Notes: generated by a model from the sequence alone, not told the origin. Positions 34,932 through 46,004 are shown, numbered from the stretch's first letter. The stretch is 64,000 nt of DNA from Streptomyces sp. WMMB303 (GCF_029351045.1 NZ_JARKIN010000001.1:1450001-1514000); one strand, 5' to 3'. A program made the numbers and translations.

Positions 34932-35690
34932 ATGAGCATGGCGACGGATATCCGCACCCCCACTCCGCAGCAGCCCCGGCCCGGCTCGGCGGCCCCGCCG
35001 GGCCCGGGCCCCCGCCGAGGCCGGCTGCGCACCCTGTGGGGGTCGACGATCGGCAAGAAGGCGGTCATGGCGGTCACCGGACTGCTGATGCTGGCCTATC
35101 TGCTCGTCCACATGTTCGCGAACCTGAAGGTCTTCTTCGGTCCCGAGGACATGAACGGCTACGCGCACTGGCTGCGCACCCTGGGTGAGCCGCTGCTGCG
35201 GCACGGCTGGTTCCTGTGGATCGCACGGGCCGTCCTGCTGGCGGCCGTCGTCCTGCACGGAGTGAGCGCCTATCAGCTCAGCCGGCGCGACCTCGCCGCC
35301 CGGCCGGTCGGGTACCGGCACCGCAGGCGCGGCAGCAGCTACGCGACCCGGACCATGCGCTGGGGCGGGATCATCCTGGCCCTGTTCCTCGTCTGGCACG
35401 TACTCGACCTGACGACCGGCACCGTCAATCCGCGCGGCCAGGAAGGTCACCCGTACGAGAACATCGTGGCCGGGTTCCGCACCTGGTACGCGAACGTCAT
35501 CTACCTCGTCGCCATGCTCGCCGTCGGGCTGCACATCCGGCACGGCTTCTGGAGCGCGGCGCAGACCCTCGGGGTGACCCGGCCCGGCACCGGTCGCCTG
35601 CTCAGGGCCGGGGCGACCGTGCTCGCGGCGGCCCTCACCGCCGGATTCGTCTCCGTACCCATCGGCGTCATGACCGGAGTGGTGAACTGA
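34932..35690 (+). CDS. sdhC: succinate dehydrogenase cytochrome b subunit
   Basis: 252 residues, five or six membrane helices, of the single-anchor type-B class that binds two hemes b. Histidines suited to heme binding occur in [44 protein letters not shown] and [13 protein letters not shown]. The N-terminal 30 residues are Pro-rich. It anchors SdhA and SdhB to the membrane and passes electrons to menaquinone. ATG 34932 overlaps nothing; an ATG two codons later is possible. Confidence 0.92.
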   Translation: MSMATDIRTPTPQQPRPGSAAPPGPGPRRGRLRTLWGSTIGKKAVMAVTGLLMLAYLLVHMFANLKVFFGPEDMNGYAHWLRTLGEPLLRHGWFLWIARAVLLAAVVLHGVSAYQLSRRDLAARPVGYRHRRRGSSYATRTMRWGGIILALFLVWHVLDLTTGTVNPRGQEGHPYENIVAGFRTWYANVIYLVAMLAVGLHIRHGFWSAAQTLGVTRPGTGRLLRAGATVLAAALTAGFVSVPIGVMTGVVN

Positions 35691-35691
35691 C

Positions 35692-37739
<2,048 letters not shown>

Positions 37740-37743
<4 letters not shown>

Positions 37744-38480
37744 ACCTCACCCTCCGGATCTGGCGGCAGCCGGACGCCGAGTCGCCCGGCGAGATGCGCA
37801 CGTACGAGGTCGAGGACATCTCCCCCGACATGTCGTTCCTGGAGATGCTCGACACCCTCAACGAGACGCTGCTGACCCGCGGCGAGGAACCCGTCGCCTT
37901 CGACCACGACTGCCGCGAGGGCATCTGCGGCGCCTGCGGCATGGTCATCAACGGCGCGGCCCACGGCCCCGAGCGCACCACCACCTGCCAGCTGCACATG
38001 CGGCACTTCGCCGACGGCGACACCGTCGATGTCGAGCCGTGGCGCGCCGCGGCCTTCCCCGTCGTCCGGGACCTGGTCGTCGACCGGTCCGCGTTCGACC
38101 GGGTGATCGGCGCGGGCGGCTACATCACCGCACCCACCGGGGCGGCCCCCGAGGCCCACGCGACGGCGGTGCCCAAACCCGCCGCCGACGCGGCGTTCAC
38201 CCACGCCGAGTGCATCGGCTGCGGCGCCTGCGTGGCCGCCTGCCCGAACGGGTCGGCCATGCTGTTCACCTCCGCCAAGGTCAACCACCTCGCCGCGCTG
38301 CCGCAGGGAGCGCCCGAACGCGAGACCCGGGTGCTCGACATGGTCGCGCAGATGGACGCCGAGGGCTTCGGCGGCTGCACCCTGACCGGCGAGTGCGCCA
38401 CGGCCTGCCCCAAGGGCATCCCGATGCCGTCCATCGCCGCGATGAACCGGGAGTATTTGCGGGCGACGGCCAAGAGGTAA
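37740..38480 (+). CDS. sdhB: succinate dehydrogenase iron-sulfur subunit
   Basis: 246 residues. It carries electrons from SdhA to the membrane anchor. The [2Fe-2S] ligands are in [13 protein letters not shown] and the later TTTC; the [4Fe-4S] and [3Fe-4S] ligands in [15 protein letters not shown] and [18 protein letters not shown] overlaps the sdhA stop (ATGA). A hairpin (38506-38530) follows. Confidence 0.95.
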
Positions 38481-38505
38481 CCCGCGGGGGCGCCGCGGCG
38501 GGCGT

Positions 38506-38530
38506 CCGGCCCCGGGTGCCGGGGGGCCGG
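38506..38530 (+). terminator. candidate terminator after sdhB
   Basis: CCGGCCCC (38506-38513) pairs with GGGGCCGG (38523-38530) over a 9-base loop, 25 bases beyond the sdhB stop. There is no T-run. In such GC-rich sequence a chance hairpin is possible. Confidence 0.45.
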
Positions 38531-38560
38531 GCGGCCCGCCGCACCCTCTACAGTGACCCG

Positions 38561-39301
38561 ATGTCCCCCAACCGGCTCCCGGACCAGCGCCCCACCCTGC
38601 CCGAACTGGCCCGGCAGGCCCTCTCGTCCGTCCAGCGCGGCTACGACCTGCTGGCCCCGAAGTTCGACCACACCGCCTACCGGACACCGGAGAAGGTGCT
38701 GGATACGACCGCCCGGGCCCTCGGCGGCCACGGCCCCTTCGCCGACGGGCTCGACCTGTGCTGCGGCACCGGCGCGGGCCTGCGGGTGCTGGAGGAGGTG
38801 TGCACCGGCCGGACGGTGGGCGCCGACTTCAGCACGGGCATGCTGACGGAGGCCAGGTTCACGTACGCGACCGCCCCGCGTCCCGCCCCGGACTGGGTGC
38901 GGGGCGACGCGCACGCGCTGCCGTTCCGCGACGGCACCTTCGACCTGACGGTCAGCTTCGGCGCGTTCGGCCACTTCCTGCCCGCCGAGCGCCCGCACCT
39001 GTTCGGCCAGGTGCACCGCGTGCTGCGGGACGGCGGCACCTTCGCGTTCCCATTGGCGGCGCCGCCGCGCCCCGGAACCGCCGCGTACTGGTCCCTGCTC
39101 GGGTTCGACGCGGCGATGCGGGTACGCAACACCGTGTGGCGGCCGCCCTTCGTCATGTACTACCGCACCTGGCCGCTGGGCGACGTCCGGCGGGACCTGG
39201 AGGCGGCGGGCTTCGAGGTGACGCTGGAGCCCCTCGCGGAGCTTGGCCGCCGCGACGACGGCTCCCCGCGCTGCCGGCTGGTCCTCGCCAGGAAGCGCTG
39301 A
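38561..39301 (+). CDS. SAM-dependent class I methyltransferase
   Basis: 246 residues. The SAM-binding motif I is GLDLCCGTGAGLRVL, followed by TVGADFSTGML (acidic residue binding the ribose) and WVRGDAHALPFRDGTFDLTVS, the pattern of small-molecule methyltransferases. The C-terminal part GFEVTLEPLAELG is usual. It is preceded by 80 bases after sdhB. The substrate is unknown. Confidence 0.88.
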   Translation: MSPNRLPDQRPTLPELARQALSSVQRGYDLLAPKFDHTAYRTPEKVLDTTARALGGHGPFADGLDLCCGTGAGLRVLEEVCTGRTVGADFSTGMLTEARFTYATAPRPAPDWVRGDAHALPFRDGTFDLTVSFGAFGHFLPAERPHLFGQVHRVLRDGGTFAFPLAAPPRPGTAAYWSLLGFDAAMRVRNTVWRPPFVMYYRTWPLGDVRRDLEAAGFEVTLEPLAELGRRDDGSPRCRLVLARKR

Positions 39302-39305
39302 GCGC

Positions 39306-39668
39306 CTACCCGCGCCGCTTCGGCCTGCGCAGCAGCATGCCGCCGATCCCGACCAGCGCCGGGAAGCCGCCCTTGGGCATCGCCGCGGCCCCCACCGCAC
39401 CGACGCCGGCCAGCACCGCGCCCGCGGCACGCTGTGCGGCGACATCGCCGTGCTCCTCCGCCGAGCGGAGCAACCGGCCGCCCACCCACAGGGCCGGCGC
39501 CGCCGCCAGGAACCAGAACGCCGCCGCCCGGTCACCGCGCTCCGGTACGGAGTTGACCACACCCTCGCGTGCGAACTGTGCCAATACGTCGCGGTAGAGC
39601 ACGACGCCGATCGCCCCGTGCCCCAGCGCGGTGGCCTGGAGACACCATCCTGCTGACCGTCGCTTCAT
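39306..39668 (-). CDS. DUF6463-like small membrane protein
   Basis: 120 residues with about four short membrane helices; a GHGAIGVVLYRDVLAQF start and FWFLAAAPALWVGGRL middle recall the DUF6463 family of small integral membrane proteins of unknown role. It is convergent with the methyltransferase gene (stops 4 bases apart). Family assignment is from memory of the pattern. Confidence 0.6.
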   Translation of the reverse strand: MKRRSAGWCLQATALGHGAIGVVLYRDVLAQFAREGVVNSVPERGDRAAAFWFLAAAPALWVGGRLLRSAEEHGDVAAQRAAGAVLAGVGAVGAAAMPKGGFPALVGIGGMLLRRPKRRG

Positions 39669-39748
39669 GCGCCGATCGTAGCCACCGGGGCACCGGAGTT
39701 GAACGGGACGCCCCGCCCGCCCTCACGTACGCGTGTTTGACTGGCCGC

Positions 39749-40387
39749 ATGCAAACGAAGATCGACAACCCGTGGGGTATCAGCGTCTACGGTGCCGCGA
39801 GTGTGAACGCCACGCCCGACCTGGTGCGGCTGCGGATCGCCGTGGACCGCACGGAGCAGACGGCGGCGGCGGCGTTCGGCTCGGCACGCGAGGGGGTGGC
39901 AGCGCTGCGGCGGACCTTCCGGGAACACGGCGTTCCGGACGCGGCGGTCTCGTCGTCGCAACTGGGGCTGCGCACCGAGTGGGAGGGATACAACGCGAAC
40001 CGGAAGTTCTTGGGGTACCGCTGCCAGGCCGACTTCTCGGTGACACTGACGGAGATGGACGCGTTGGAGCCGCTGCTGGTGGCCGCCGTGGAGGCCGGCG
40101 CCAATCGGGTGGACGGGGTGGACTTCGACGTACGTGACAAGCCGGGACTGCGCGCCCGTGCCCGTACGGAGGCGGTGACCGCCGCGCGCCGCAAGGCTGA
40201 GCTCTACGCGGAGGCGGCCGGAGTCTCGCTCGGCGCGGTGGTGCACATAGAGGACGTCGATCCCGAAGGCCCCCTCGCCTCGCGGTACCGCAGTCACGCC
40301 GTCGACGCGGCACCCGGCGAGGGGGACCTGTCGCCGGGCCAGATCACCGTCCAGGGCGCCGTCCTGCTGGGCTTCGCCCTGACGTGA
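39749..40387 (+). CDS. SIMPL-domain (DUF541) protein
   Basis: 212 residues with the SIMPL domain: GISVYGAASVNATPDLVRL at the N-terminus, then GYRCQADFSVTLTEMDALE, and ARARTEAVTAARRKAELYAEAAGV-type helix with the conserved A-K/R-A-L-A pattern. No signal peptide, so it acts in the cytosol. Family members have been linked to oxidative stress and signalling; the function here is unknown. ATG 39749 follows an 80-base promoter gap. Confidence 0.88.
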   Translation: MQTKIDNPWGISVYGAASVNATPDLVRLRIAVDRTEQTAAAAFGSAREGVAALRRTFREHGVPDAAVSSSQLGLRTEWEGYNANRKFLGYRCQADFSVTLTEMDALEPLLVAAVEAGANRVDGVDFDVRDKPGLRARARTEAVTAARRKAELYAEAAGVSLGAVVHIEDVDPEGPLASRYRSHAVDAAPGEGDLSPGQITVQGAVLLGFALT

Positions 40388-40455
40388 GCCAGGGCGGCCG
40401 GGGGCCCGCGGAACCGGCATGTTGTCCGCACGCCCTCTGCTGGAGATCCGTCGCT

Positions 40456-40629
40456 TCATGTCCGCACCCCGCGTACATCGGGGGGCTGCTTCCGGCCGTG
40501 CTCCGGGTGCCGCCGCAGCAGTACGGCGCAGTCGGTGGCCCGGCTGAAGTCCCCCGCCCTGCGGGCGGCTTCCCGGGCGTGCTCCAACCGGGCGCACTCC
40601 GCGCATGCTGTCGCGTCGCCGACCGTCAC
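40456..40629 (-). CDS. small Cys-containing hypothetical protein
   Basis: 57 codons, GTG start overlapping the upstream stop (GTGA). It contains ACAECARLEHAREAARRAGD and ATDCAVLLRRHPEH. The C-x-x-C plus a third Cys and a charged helix suggest a metal-binding or DNA-related small protein. Similar short proteins lie near XRE/DUF397 genes in Streptomyces. Function unknown. Confidence 0.65.
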   Translation of the reverse strand: MTVGDATACAECARLEHAREAARRAGDFSRATDCAVLLRRHPEHGRKQPPDVRGVRT

Positions 40630-40907
40630 GGTGATGTCTCCTCCCCTGCGCGGCGCGCGTCTCGGCGCAGCCTTCTTCGGGCTTCCCGATACACCCACTC
40701 CAGTTGCCGCGCCAGCACGCAGGACTGCTCACCTGCACAGGTCCGGCACTCCTGACGGTGCATGACAGAGGCTGCCTGGAGTTGCGCGATGTCGGCCCAG
40801 CGGGGTGAGGCGGAGACCTCGGCATGGGGTGGGCCGTCGTCCGCGGGTACCGGTTCGCGGGCAGCCCGCTGCCGCGCTCCGCTCGTCGCATCCGTCCGGC
40901 CGGTCAC
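40626..40907 (-). CDS. small Cys-containing hypothetical protein
   Basis: 93 residues, GTG start overlapping the stop of the gene before it (GTGA). After a variable N-terminus come WADIAQLQAASVMHRQE and CRTCAGEQSCVLARQL (three Cys), then a basic helix VYREARRRLRRDARRAG. The Cys pattern resembles that of the next gene (C-x-x-C, then Cys about 5-20 residues on), so the pair may be related. Function unknown. Confidence 0.65.
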   Translation of the reverse strand: MTGRTDATSGARQRAAREPVPADDGPPHAEVSASPRWADIAQLQAASVMHRQECRTCAGEQSCVLARQLEWVYREARRRLRRDARRAGEETSP

Positions 40908-41098
40908 GCCTGCGACCTCCGTCGGAGCCCGGCCGCGACGTCCCGCAGCAGTTCCGGGGTCGGCTCCGCGAAACCGGTGCGCGGCACCCACTCGGGTACG
41001 AGTCGCCAGAAGGCCCCGGCCTCCATGAACGCGGCGAGTTCCGCCGCGGCTTCCGGCCGGTCCGGTCCCCGGCCCGCTGTGGCGTCGTTTCCGGACAC
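40904..41098 (-). CDS. small hypothetical protein
   Basis: 64 residues: an Ala/Glu-rich helix (EAAAELAAFMEAGAFW) and a segment WRLVPEWVPRTGFAEPTP, ending in an Arg tail. It is the first of three leftward tiny genes joined by GTGA overlaps, divergent from the XRE regulator at 41206, so the two units share a control region of about 107 bases. Function unknown. Confidence 0.65.
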   Translation of the reverse strand: MSGNDATAGRGPDRPEAAAELAAFMEAGAFWRLVPEWVPRTGFAEPTPELLRDVAAGLRRRSQA

Positions 41099-41113
41099 GA
41101 TCCACTCCTCTCC

Positions 41114-41129
41114 GTAGTTCGGTGACTAC
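41114..41129. promoter_or_regulatory. inverted repeat in the XRE divergent control region
   Basis: GTAGT-tcggtg-ACTAC lies between the leftward small genes and the rightward XRE regulator gene. Position and form suit an operator for that regulator, but this has no further support. Confidence 0.4.
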
Positions 41130-41205
41130 CAAGGGGATTCAGCGTGGCCGCGAGCGGGGAGGCATTCAACGTGTCAGACCGGAACGAAAGGTCGGTGACG
41201 GGCCG

Positions 41206-42042
41206 TTGAACCGCAAGGAGTTGGATCCGGACAGCTCTCCCCAAGCGGCGTTCGGAGCGCGGCTGCGCAGCATGCGGGAGGCGCGCGGCTGGAAGCAGGA
41301 GGAGCTGGGAGACCGGACGGGGTATTCCAGTACGCATGTGTCAGCCGTCGAAACCGGTCGCAAGATGCCGACCTTGCGCTTCTCGCGCAGTGCGGACCTC
41401 GCCTTCGGCATCGCGGACACCACGGACACCTTCGAGCAGCAGCACCGCGAGATCCGGCACGGCAGCCTGCTGGAGGGCTTCCCCCAGTACGTGGAGTGCG
41501 AGGTGCGGGCGGCGGAGATCCGCGCGTTCGAGATCGGGATCATCCCCGGACTGCTCCAGACCCGGGAGTACGCGACGGTGCTGGCCGAGAGCGCGGTGAA
41601 CCGGGGGGCGATCACGACCGACCAGGCCGAGGAACGGATCGCTCTGATCGCGGAGCGGCAGGCCGCACTCGCCCGTACGCCTCCACCGCTGATCTCCGTC
41701 GTGCTGGACGAGAGCTGCATCCGCCGACCGATCGGCGCACCCGACGTCATGGAGGCGCAGTTGGAGCGCGTCGCCGAGTTCGCCGGGCGGCCGAACACCC
41801 TGCTCCAGGTCGCCCCGTTCACCATGGGGGCTCGACGGACGTTCAATCTGCCGCTCTACATCCTGACGATGGCCGACCGCTCGCTGCTGTCGTACGCCGA
41901 GTCCGCGCAGCGGGGCCATCTGGAGCGGGACAACCGGTTCGTGCTGCCCATGCTGACGGCCTACCATCAGCTACAGGCCGCAGCGCCCTCCCAGACGGAA
42001 TCCGTCGCCATGATCGATCAGTTACGAAAGGGCTCGCCGTGA
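41206..42042 (+). CDS. XRE-family regulator with DUF5753
   Basis: 278 residues from a TTG at 41206, which gives the common start NRKELDP; an in-frame GTG at 41122 would add 28 less typical residues. The N-terminal helix-turn-helix is FGARLRSMREARGWKQEEL and YSSTHVSAVETGRKMP; the rest is the DUF5753 domain (FEIGIIPGLLQTREYA; PPLISVVLDESCIRRP). Such proteins are paired with DUF397 proteins and act in Streptomyces development and antibiotic control. The stop overlaps the DUF397 start. Confidence 0.9.
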   Translation: MNRKELDPDSSPQAAFGARLRSMREARGWKQEELGDRTGYSSTHVSAVETGRKMPTLRFSRSADLAFGIADTTDTFEQQHREIRHGSLLEGFPQYVECEVRAAEIRAFEIGIIPGLLQTREYATVLAESAVNRGAITTDQAEERIALIAERQAALARTPPPLISVVLDESCIRRPIGAPDVMEAQLERVAEFAGRPNTLLQVAPFTMGARRTFNLPLYILTMADRSLLSYAESAQRGHLERDNRFVLPMLTAYHQLQAAAPSQTESVAMIDQLRKGSP

Positions 42043-42248
42043 CGACCGAAACCCCCCGCTGGCTCACGTCCTCCTACAGCGACAACGGCGGCGCCTGCGT
42101 GGAGGTCGCCGCCAACCTCGCCGCCAGCCACGGCACCGTCCCCGTCCGGGACTCCAAGAACCCCGACGGACCGGTTCTGGACCTGACCACCGAGGCGTTC
42201 TCCACCTTCGTGACGGGCATCAAGAGTGGAGACCTCGGCACCGCCTGA
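42039..42248 (+). CDS. DUF397 protein
   Basis: 69 residues with the family core WLTSSYSDNGGACVEVA, VPVRDSKNPDGPVLDL and AFSTFVTGIKSG. DUF397 proteins are small partners of XRE/DUF5753 regulators. The GTG start overlaps the regulator stop (GTGA), giving tight coupling. Confidence 0.93.
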   Translation: MTTETPRWLTSSYSDNGGACVEVAANLAASHGTVPVRDSKNPDGPVLDLTTEAFSTFVTGIKSGDLGTA

Positions 42249-42329
42249 CCGACGGGGCGGGTACCGGTTCGGAGATGCTCCCTTCGCGTCCATCGACGGA
42301 ACCCCGACACGCGCCAAGAGCCGGCGGCG

Positions 42330-42548
42330 TCACAGGATCTCCTCGCCGAAGAGATCGGCCAGCTCCTCCGCGTCATCCCCGGCCCCTGCGCGCCAGGCCC
42401 GGAGAACTGGCGTCGCGTCGCGCAGTTGCTGGGCTCTGAGCGCGTACTCGACACAGCCCGAGAGGTCGCCGCCCGAGGCGGCTCGGGCGTGGGCGAGGAG
42501 ATCGGCAGGCAGGCTGACGGTGATGCGCGTGCGGAGGCTCATACACAC
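42330..42548 (-). CDS. ribbon-helix-helix antitoxin-like protein, no toxin nearby
   Basis: 72 residues. The start RTRITVSLPADLLAHARAA is a beta strand plus helix of the ribbon-helix-helix DNA-binding fold, and the rest (LSGCVEYALRAQQLRD; EELADLFGEE) resembles CcdA/MazE-like antitoxins. No toxin gene lies next to it: the following 80 bases reach the DUF397 gene. Two ATGs (42548 and 42542) are possible starts. Confidence 0.7.
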   Translation of the reverse strand: MCMSLRTRITVSLPADLLAHARAASGGDLSGCVEYALRAQQLRDATPVLRAWRAGAGDDAEELADLFGEEIL

Positions 42549-42606
42549 GTGAGCCTACTTCTGCATGACGCCGTGACGCATGGAACCGCCGCCAACCGTC
42601 GGCCCG

Positions 42607-42625
42607 GCGCCCCGATCCGGGGCGC
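42607..42625 (-). terminator. terminator hairpin after hisF
   Basis: GCGCCCCG-atc-CGGGGCGC, 8-bp stem and 3-base loop, starts 22 bases beyond the hisF stop on the leftward strand, at the end of the his operon. Confidence 0.65.
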
Positions 42626-42646
42626 GGCGGCCCCACCGGCCGGGTG

Positions 42647-43405
42647 TCAGCGGACCGGGTGGCCCGCGTCGCGCAGGGTCTGCTTGACCTCGCCGATCCG
42701 CAGGTCGCCGAAGTGGAAGACCGAGGCGGCCAGTACGGCGTCGGCACCGGCTCCGATGGCGGGCGGGAAGTGGTCGAGCCGCCCGGCGCCGCCGGAGGCG
42801 ATCACGGGGATGGTGACGTGCTTGCGGACGGCGGCGATCATCTCGGTGTCGTAGCCGTCCTTGGTGCCGTCCGCGTCCATCGAGTTGAGCAGGATCTCCC
42901 CGGCACCCAGTTCGGCCGCCCGGTGGGCCCACTCGACGGCGTCGACGTCGGCGCCGCGGCGGCCGCCGTGCGTGGTGACCTCGAAGCCCTCGCCTCCGGC
43001 GCGGCGGCGCGCGTCCACGGAGAGCACCAGCACCTGGCTGCCGAACCGCTCGGCGATCTCGCGGATCAGCTCCGGGCGGGCGAGGGCGGCGGTGTTGACG
43101 CCGACCTTGTCGGCCCCGGCCCGCAGCAGCTTGTCCACGTCCTCCGGGGTGCGCACCCCGCCGCCGACGGTCAGCGGGATGAAGACCTGCTCGGCGGTGC
43201 GGCGCACCACGTCGTAGGTGGTCTCGCGGTCGCCGGAGGAGGCGGTGATGTCCAGGAAGGTCAGCTCGTCGGCGCCCTCGGCGTCGTAGACCTTGGCCAT
43301 CTCGACCGGGTCGCCGGCGTCGCGCAGGTTCTGGAAGTTGACGCCCTTGACGACCCGGCCGGCGTCCACGTCCAGGCAGGGGATGACTCGGACCGCGAGG
43401 GTCAT
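42647..43405 (-). CDS. hisF: imidazole glycerol phosphate synthase cyclase subunit
   Basis: 252 residues. With HisH it makes imidazole glycerol phosphate and AICAR. The (beta/alpha)8 barrel motifs are [21 protein letters not shown] with the catalytic Asp, [21 protein letters not shown] and [15 protein letters not shown] with the second catalytic Asp, and [13 protein letters not shown] overlaps the ridA stop. Confidence 0.97.
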   Translation of the reverse strand: MTLAVRVIPCLDVDAGRVVKGVNFQNLRDAGDPVEMAKVYDAEGADELTFLDITASSGDRETTYDVVRRTAEQVFIPLTVGGGVRTPEDVDKLLRAGADKVGVNTAALARPELIREIAERFGSQVLVLSVDARRRAGGEGFEVTTHGGRRGADVDAVEWAHRAAELGAGEILLNSMDADGTKDGYDTEMIAAVRKHVTIPVIASGGAGRLDHFPPAIGAGADAVLAASVFHFGDLRIGEVKQTLRDAGHPVR

Positions 43406-43836
43406 GCTCCGTGTGCTCCTTGTGCTCCGGGGGCTCCTGGGGTCTCTTGCGGGTCCCGGTACGCCTCGACCTCCACCTCGACCACCAGGCTCGGGTCGGC
43501 GAAGCCGGACACGATGATCATGGAGGAGACGGGCCGGACCTCGCCGAACAGCTCCTTGTGCGCGCGTCCCACCTCCTCGACGTCCCGCGCGTGCGTCAGA
43601 TACATCCGGGTACGCACCACGCTGTCGGCGCCCAGGCCGAGGGACTTGAGCGCGTCCAGCGCCACCCCGAAGGCGGTGACCGTCTGGTCGTAGGGGCCGC
43701 CCTCGGCGACCACGCCGTCCACCACCGAGGTGCAGCCGGCCACCAGCACCAGGCCGTTGGGCAGTTCGACGGCGCGCGCGTAGCCGAACGGCTCCTCCCA
43801 GGGGGCACCGGACCCGATCCGCCGTATCGAACCCAT
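43402..43836 (-). CDS. RidA-family protein
   Basis: 144 residues of the YjgF/YER057c/UK114 fold: [37 protein letters not shown] and [27 protein letters not shown] end. RidA enzymes hydrolyse reactive enamines or imines. It lies inside the his operon between priA and hisF with overlapping ends on both sides (TGATG and ATGA). The Arg that binds substrate carboxylate is in VRTRMYL. Confidence 0.9.
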   Translation of the reverse strand: MGSIRRIGSGAPWEEPFGYARAVELPNGLVLVAGCTSVVDGVVAEGGPYDQTVTAFGVALDALKSLGLGADSVVRTRMYLTHARDVEEVGRAHKELFGEVRPVSSMIIVSGFADPSLVVEVEVEAYRDPQETPGAPGAQGAHGA

Positions 43837-44570
43837 CAGGAAACCGCCTCCAACGCCTCTTCCAGGGTGAACGCCTTGGCGTAGAGGGCCTTCCCCACGA
43901 TCGCGCCCTCGACGCCCTCGGGTACCAGCTTCGCGAGGGCCCGCAGGTCGTCGAGCGAGGAGACACCGCCACTGGCGACGACGGGCCGGTCGGTGGCGGC
44001 GCACACCGTGCGCAGCAGCTCCAGGTTGGGGCCCTTGAGAGTGCCGTCCTTGGCGATGTCGGTGACGACGTAGCGGGCGCAGCCCTCGGAGTCGAGGCGG
44101 GCCAGCGTCTCGTAGAGGTCGCCGCCGTCGCGGGTCCAGCCGCGGCCGCGCAGCGTGGTACCGCGCACGTCGAGGCCGACGGCGATCCGGTCGCCGTACT
44201 CGGCGATGACCCCGGCGACCCACTCGGGGGCCTCCAGCGCCGCCGTGCCGAGGTTGACGCGGCGGCAGCCGGTGGCGAGCGCCGCCGCCAGCGAGGCGTC
44301 GTCGCGGATGCCGCCGGACAGCTCGACCTTGATCTCCATGGACTGCGCGACCTCGGCGATCCGCTCCCGGTTGTCGCCGGTGCCGAAGGCGGCGTCCAGG
44401 TCGACCAGGTGCAGCCACTCGGCTCCGGCACGCTGCCAGGCCAGCGCCGCCTCCAGCGGGTCGCCGTAGGAGGTCTCGGAGCCGGACTCGCCGTGCACCA
44501 GGCGGACGGCCTGCCCGTCCCGGACGTCGACGGCGGGCAGCAGTTCCAGCCGGTTGCTCGCCTCGTTCAC
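43836..44570 (-). CDS. priA: bifunctional HisA/TrpF isomerase PriA
   Basis: 244 residues. In actinobacteria this barrel enzyme isomerises both ProFAR (histidine path) and PRA (tryptophan path). It shows [19 protein letters not shown] with the catalytic Asp, [22 protein letters not shown] and [16 protein letters not shown] with the second Asp. No trpF gene is in the trp clusters here, in keeping with the double role. A GTG at 44594, overlapping the hisH stop, is an alternative start. Confidence 0.95.
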   Translation of the reverse strand: MNEASNRLELLPAVDVRDGQAVRLVHGESGSETSYGDPLEAALAWQRAGAEWLHLVDLDAAFGTGDNRERIAEVAQSMEIKVELSGGIRDDASLAAALATGCRRVNLGTAALEAPEWVAGVIAEYGDRIAVGLDVRGTTLRGRGWTRDGGDLYETLARLDSEGCARYVVTDIAKDGTLKGPNLELLRTVCAATDRPVVASGGVSSLDDLRALAKLVPEGVEGAIVGKALYAKAFTLEEALEAVS

Positions 44571-44590
44571 GGCTTCCTCGCTCTTTCGGC

Positions 44591-45256
44591 TCACAGGGAC
44601 TCGATCCAGTTCTTCAGTAGCTGTGCTCCGGCGTCGCCGGACTTCTCGGGGTGGAACTGGGTGGCCCACAGCGGACCGTTCTCCACGGCGGAGACGAACC
44701 GGTCGGCGTGCGCGGTCCAGCTCACCACCGGCGGCTTGAGGGCCGGGTTGGCGGTCTCCAGCTCCCAGTCGTGCACGGCGTAGGAGTGGACGAAGTAGTA
44801 CCGCTCGTCGGCGGGCAGCCCGGCGAACAGCCGCGAGTCGGCGGGCGCCTCGACGGTGTTCCAGCCCATGTGCGGAACCGGGTGCGCGGCGTCGTGGGCG
44901 AGCGGGCCGACGGTGCCGGGCCACTCGTCCAGGCCCTCGGCCTCCCGGCCGTGCTCGATCCCGCGGGAGAAGAGGATCTGCATACCGACGCAGATCCCCA
45001 GGACGGGCCGTCCGCCCGCCAGCCGGCGCCCGACGACCCAGTGGCCGCGCGCTTGGACCAGGCCCTCCATGCAGGCGGCGAAGGCACCCACGCCGGGCAC
45101 CAGCAGGCCGTCGGCGGCCATCGCCTTGTCGTAGTCGCCGGTGATCTCGACGTCGGCGCCGGCCCGCTCCAGGGCGCGCTCGGCGGAGCGCACATTGCCG
45201 AAGCCGTAGTCGAAGACCACGACGCTCTTCCTGCCGTTCACCGCGCTCATCGTCAT
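44591..45256 (-). CDS. hisH: imidazole glycerol phosphate synthase glutamine amidotransferase subunit
   Basis: 221 residues, a class I amidotransferase supplying ammonia to HisF. The catalytic Cys is in [11 protein letters not shown], the His in TQFHPEKS, and the fold start is [18 protein letters not shown]. The ATG at 45256 overlaps the stop of the small membrane protein gene (ATGA); ATG 45250 is also possible. Confidence 0.96.
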   Translation of the reverse strand: MTMSAVNGRKSVVVFDYGFGNVRSAERALERAGADVEITGDYDKAMAADGLLVPGVGAFAACMEGLVQARGHWVVGRRLAGGRPVLGICVGMQILFSRGIEHGREAEGLDEWPGTVGPLAHDAAHPVPHMGWNTVEAPADSRLFAGLPADERYYFVHSYAVHDWELETANPALKPPVVSWTAHADRFVSAVENGPLWATQFHPEKSGDAGAQLLKNWIESL

Positions 45257-45417
45257 GCCCACCAGTCCACTCGCAGGATCCCCGCCGCCAGGCACATCAC
45301 CGAGGCCACGGCGAGCAACACGATCACCCCTTTGGGGAGCTGCTGCTTCCAGAAGGAGATCGTCCCGCCGGCCAGGAACAGCCCGACGAAGATCAGCAGC
45401 GCCGCGAGGCCGGTCAC
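45253..45417 (-). CDS. small membrane protein in the his operon
   Basis: A 54-residue protein, GTG start overlapping the hisB stop (GTGA) and stop overlapping the hisH ATG. Two membrane helices: [16 protein letters not shown] and [17 protein letters not shown], joined by a short loop FWKQQLPK, ending RVDWWA. It is easily overlooked. The tight overlaps on both sides and the regular codon bias argue that it is real. The function is unknown. Confidence 0.8.
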   Translation of the reverse strand: MTGLAALLIFVGLFLAGGTISFWKQQLPKGVIVLLAVASVMCLAAGILRVDWWA

Positions 45418-46004
45418 AGAGCGCCCTTCGTGGACGGGATGCCGGTCTGCCGCGGGTCGCGTTCACTCGCGTACCGCAGGGCCCGGGCCAGCGCCTTGAA
45501 CTGGCACTCCACGATGTGGTGCGCGTTGCGGCCGTAGGGCACGTGGACGTGCAGCGCGATCTGCGCCTGGGCGACGAAGGACTCCAGGATGTGGCGGGTC
45601 ATCGTGGTGTCGTAGCTGCCGATCATCGGCGCCATGCCCTCGGGCTCGGTGTGCACGAGGTAGGGGCGCCCGGACAGGTCGACGGTCACCTGGGCGAGCG
45701 ACTCGTCCAGCGGCACCGAAGCGTTCGCGAACCGCACGATGCCGCGCTTGTCGCCGAGCGCCTGCTTGAAGGCGGCCCCCAGCGCCAGCGAGGTGTCCTC
45801 GATGGTGTGGTGGCTGTCGATGTGCAGATCGCCCTCGGTCTTGACGGTGAGGTCGAACAGGCCGTGCCGGCCGAGCTGGTCGAGCATGTGGTCGTAGAAG
45901 CCCACCCCGGTGGAGACGTCCACCTCGCCGGTGCCGTCGAGGTCGATCTCCACCACGACAGAGGTCTCCTTGGTGGTGCGCTCCACCCGGCCCTTGCGCG
46001 TCAT
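45414..46004 (-). CDS. hisB: imidazoleglycerol-phosphate dehydratase
   Basis: 196 residues, single-domain HisB. It dehydrates IGP using two Mn ions bound by the H-D-x-x-H type motifs: [29 protein letters not shown], and [24 protein letters not shown]. One base overlaps with the hisC stop (TGATG). Confidence 0.97.
   Translation of the reverse strand: MTRKGRVERTTKETSVVVEIDLDGTGEVDVSTGVGFYDHMLDQLGRHGLFDLTVKTEGDLHIDSHHTIEDTSLALGAAFKQALGDKRGIVRFANASVPLDESLAQVTVDLSGRPYLVHTEPEGMAPMIGSYDTTMTRHILESFVAQAQIALHVHVPYGRNAHHIVECQFKALARALRYASERDPRQTGIPSTKGAL

Noticed and set aside
41206..42248. XRE/DUF397 pair as a toxin-antitoxin system
   Set aside because: The domain make-up is that of regulator pairs in Streptomyces development; DUF397 lacks a toxin fold or catalytic residues.
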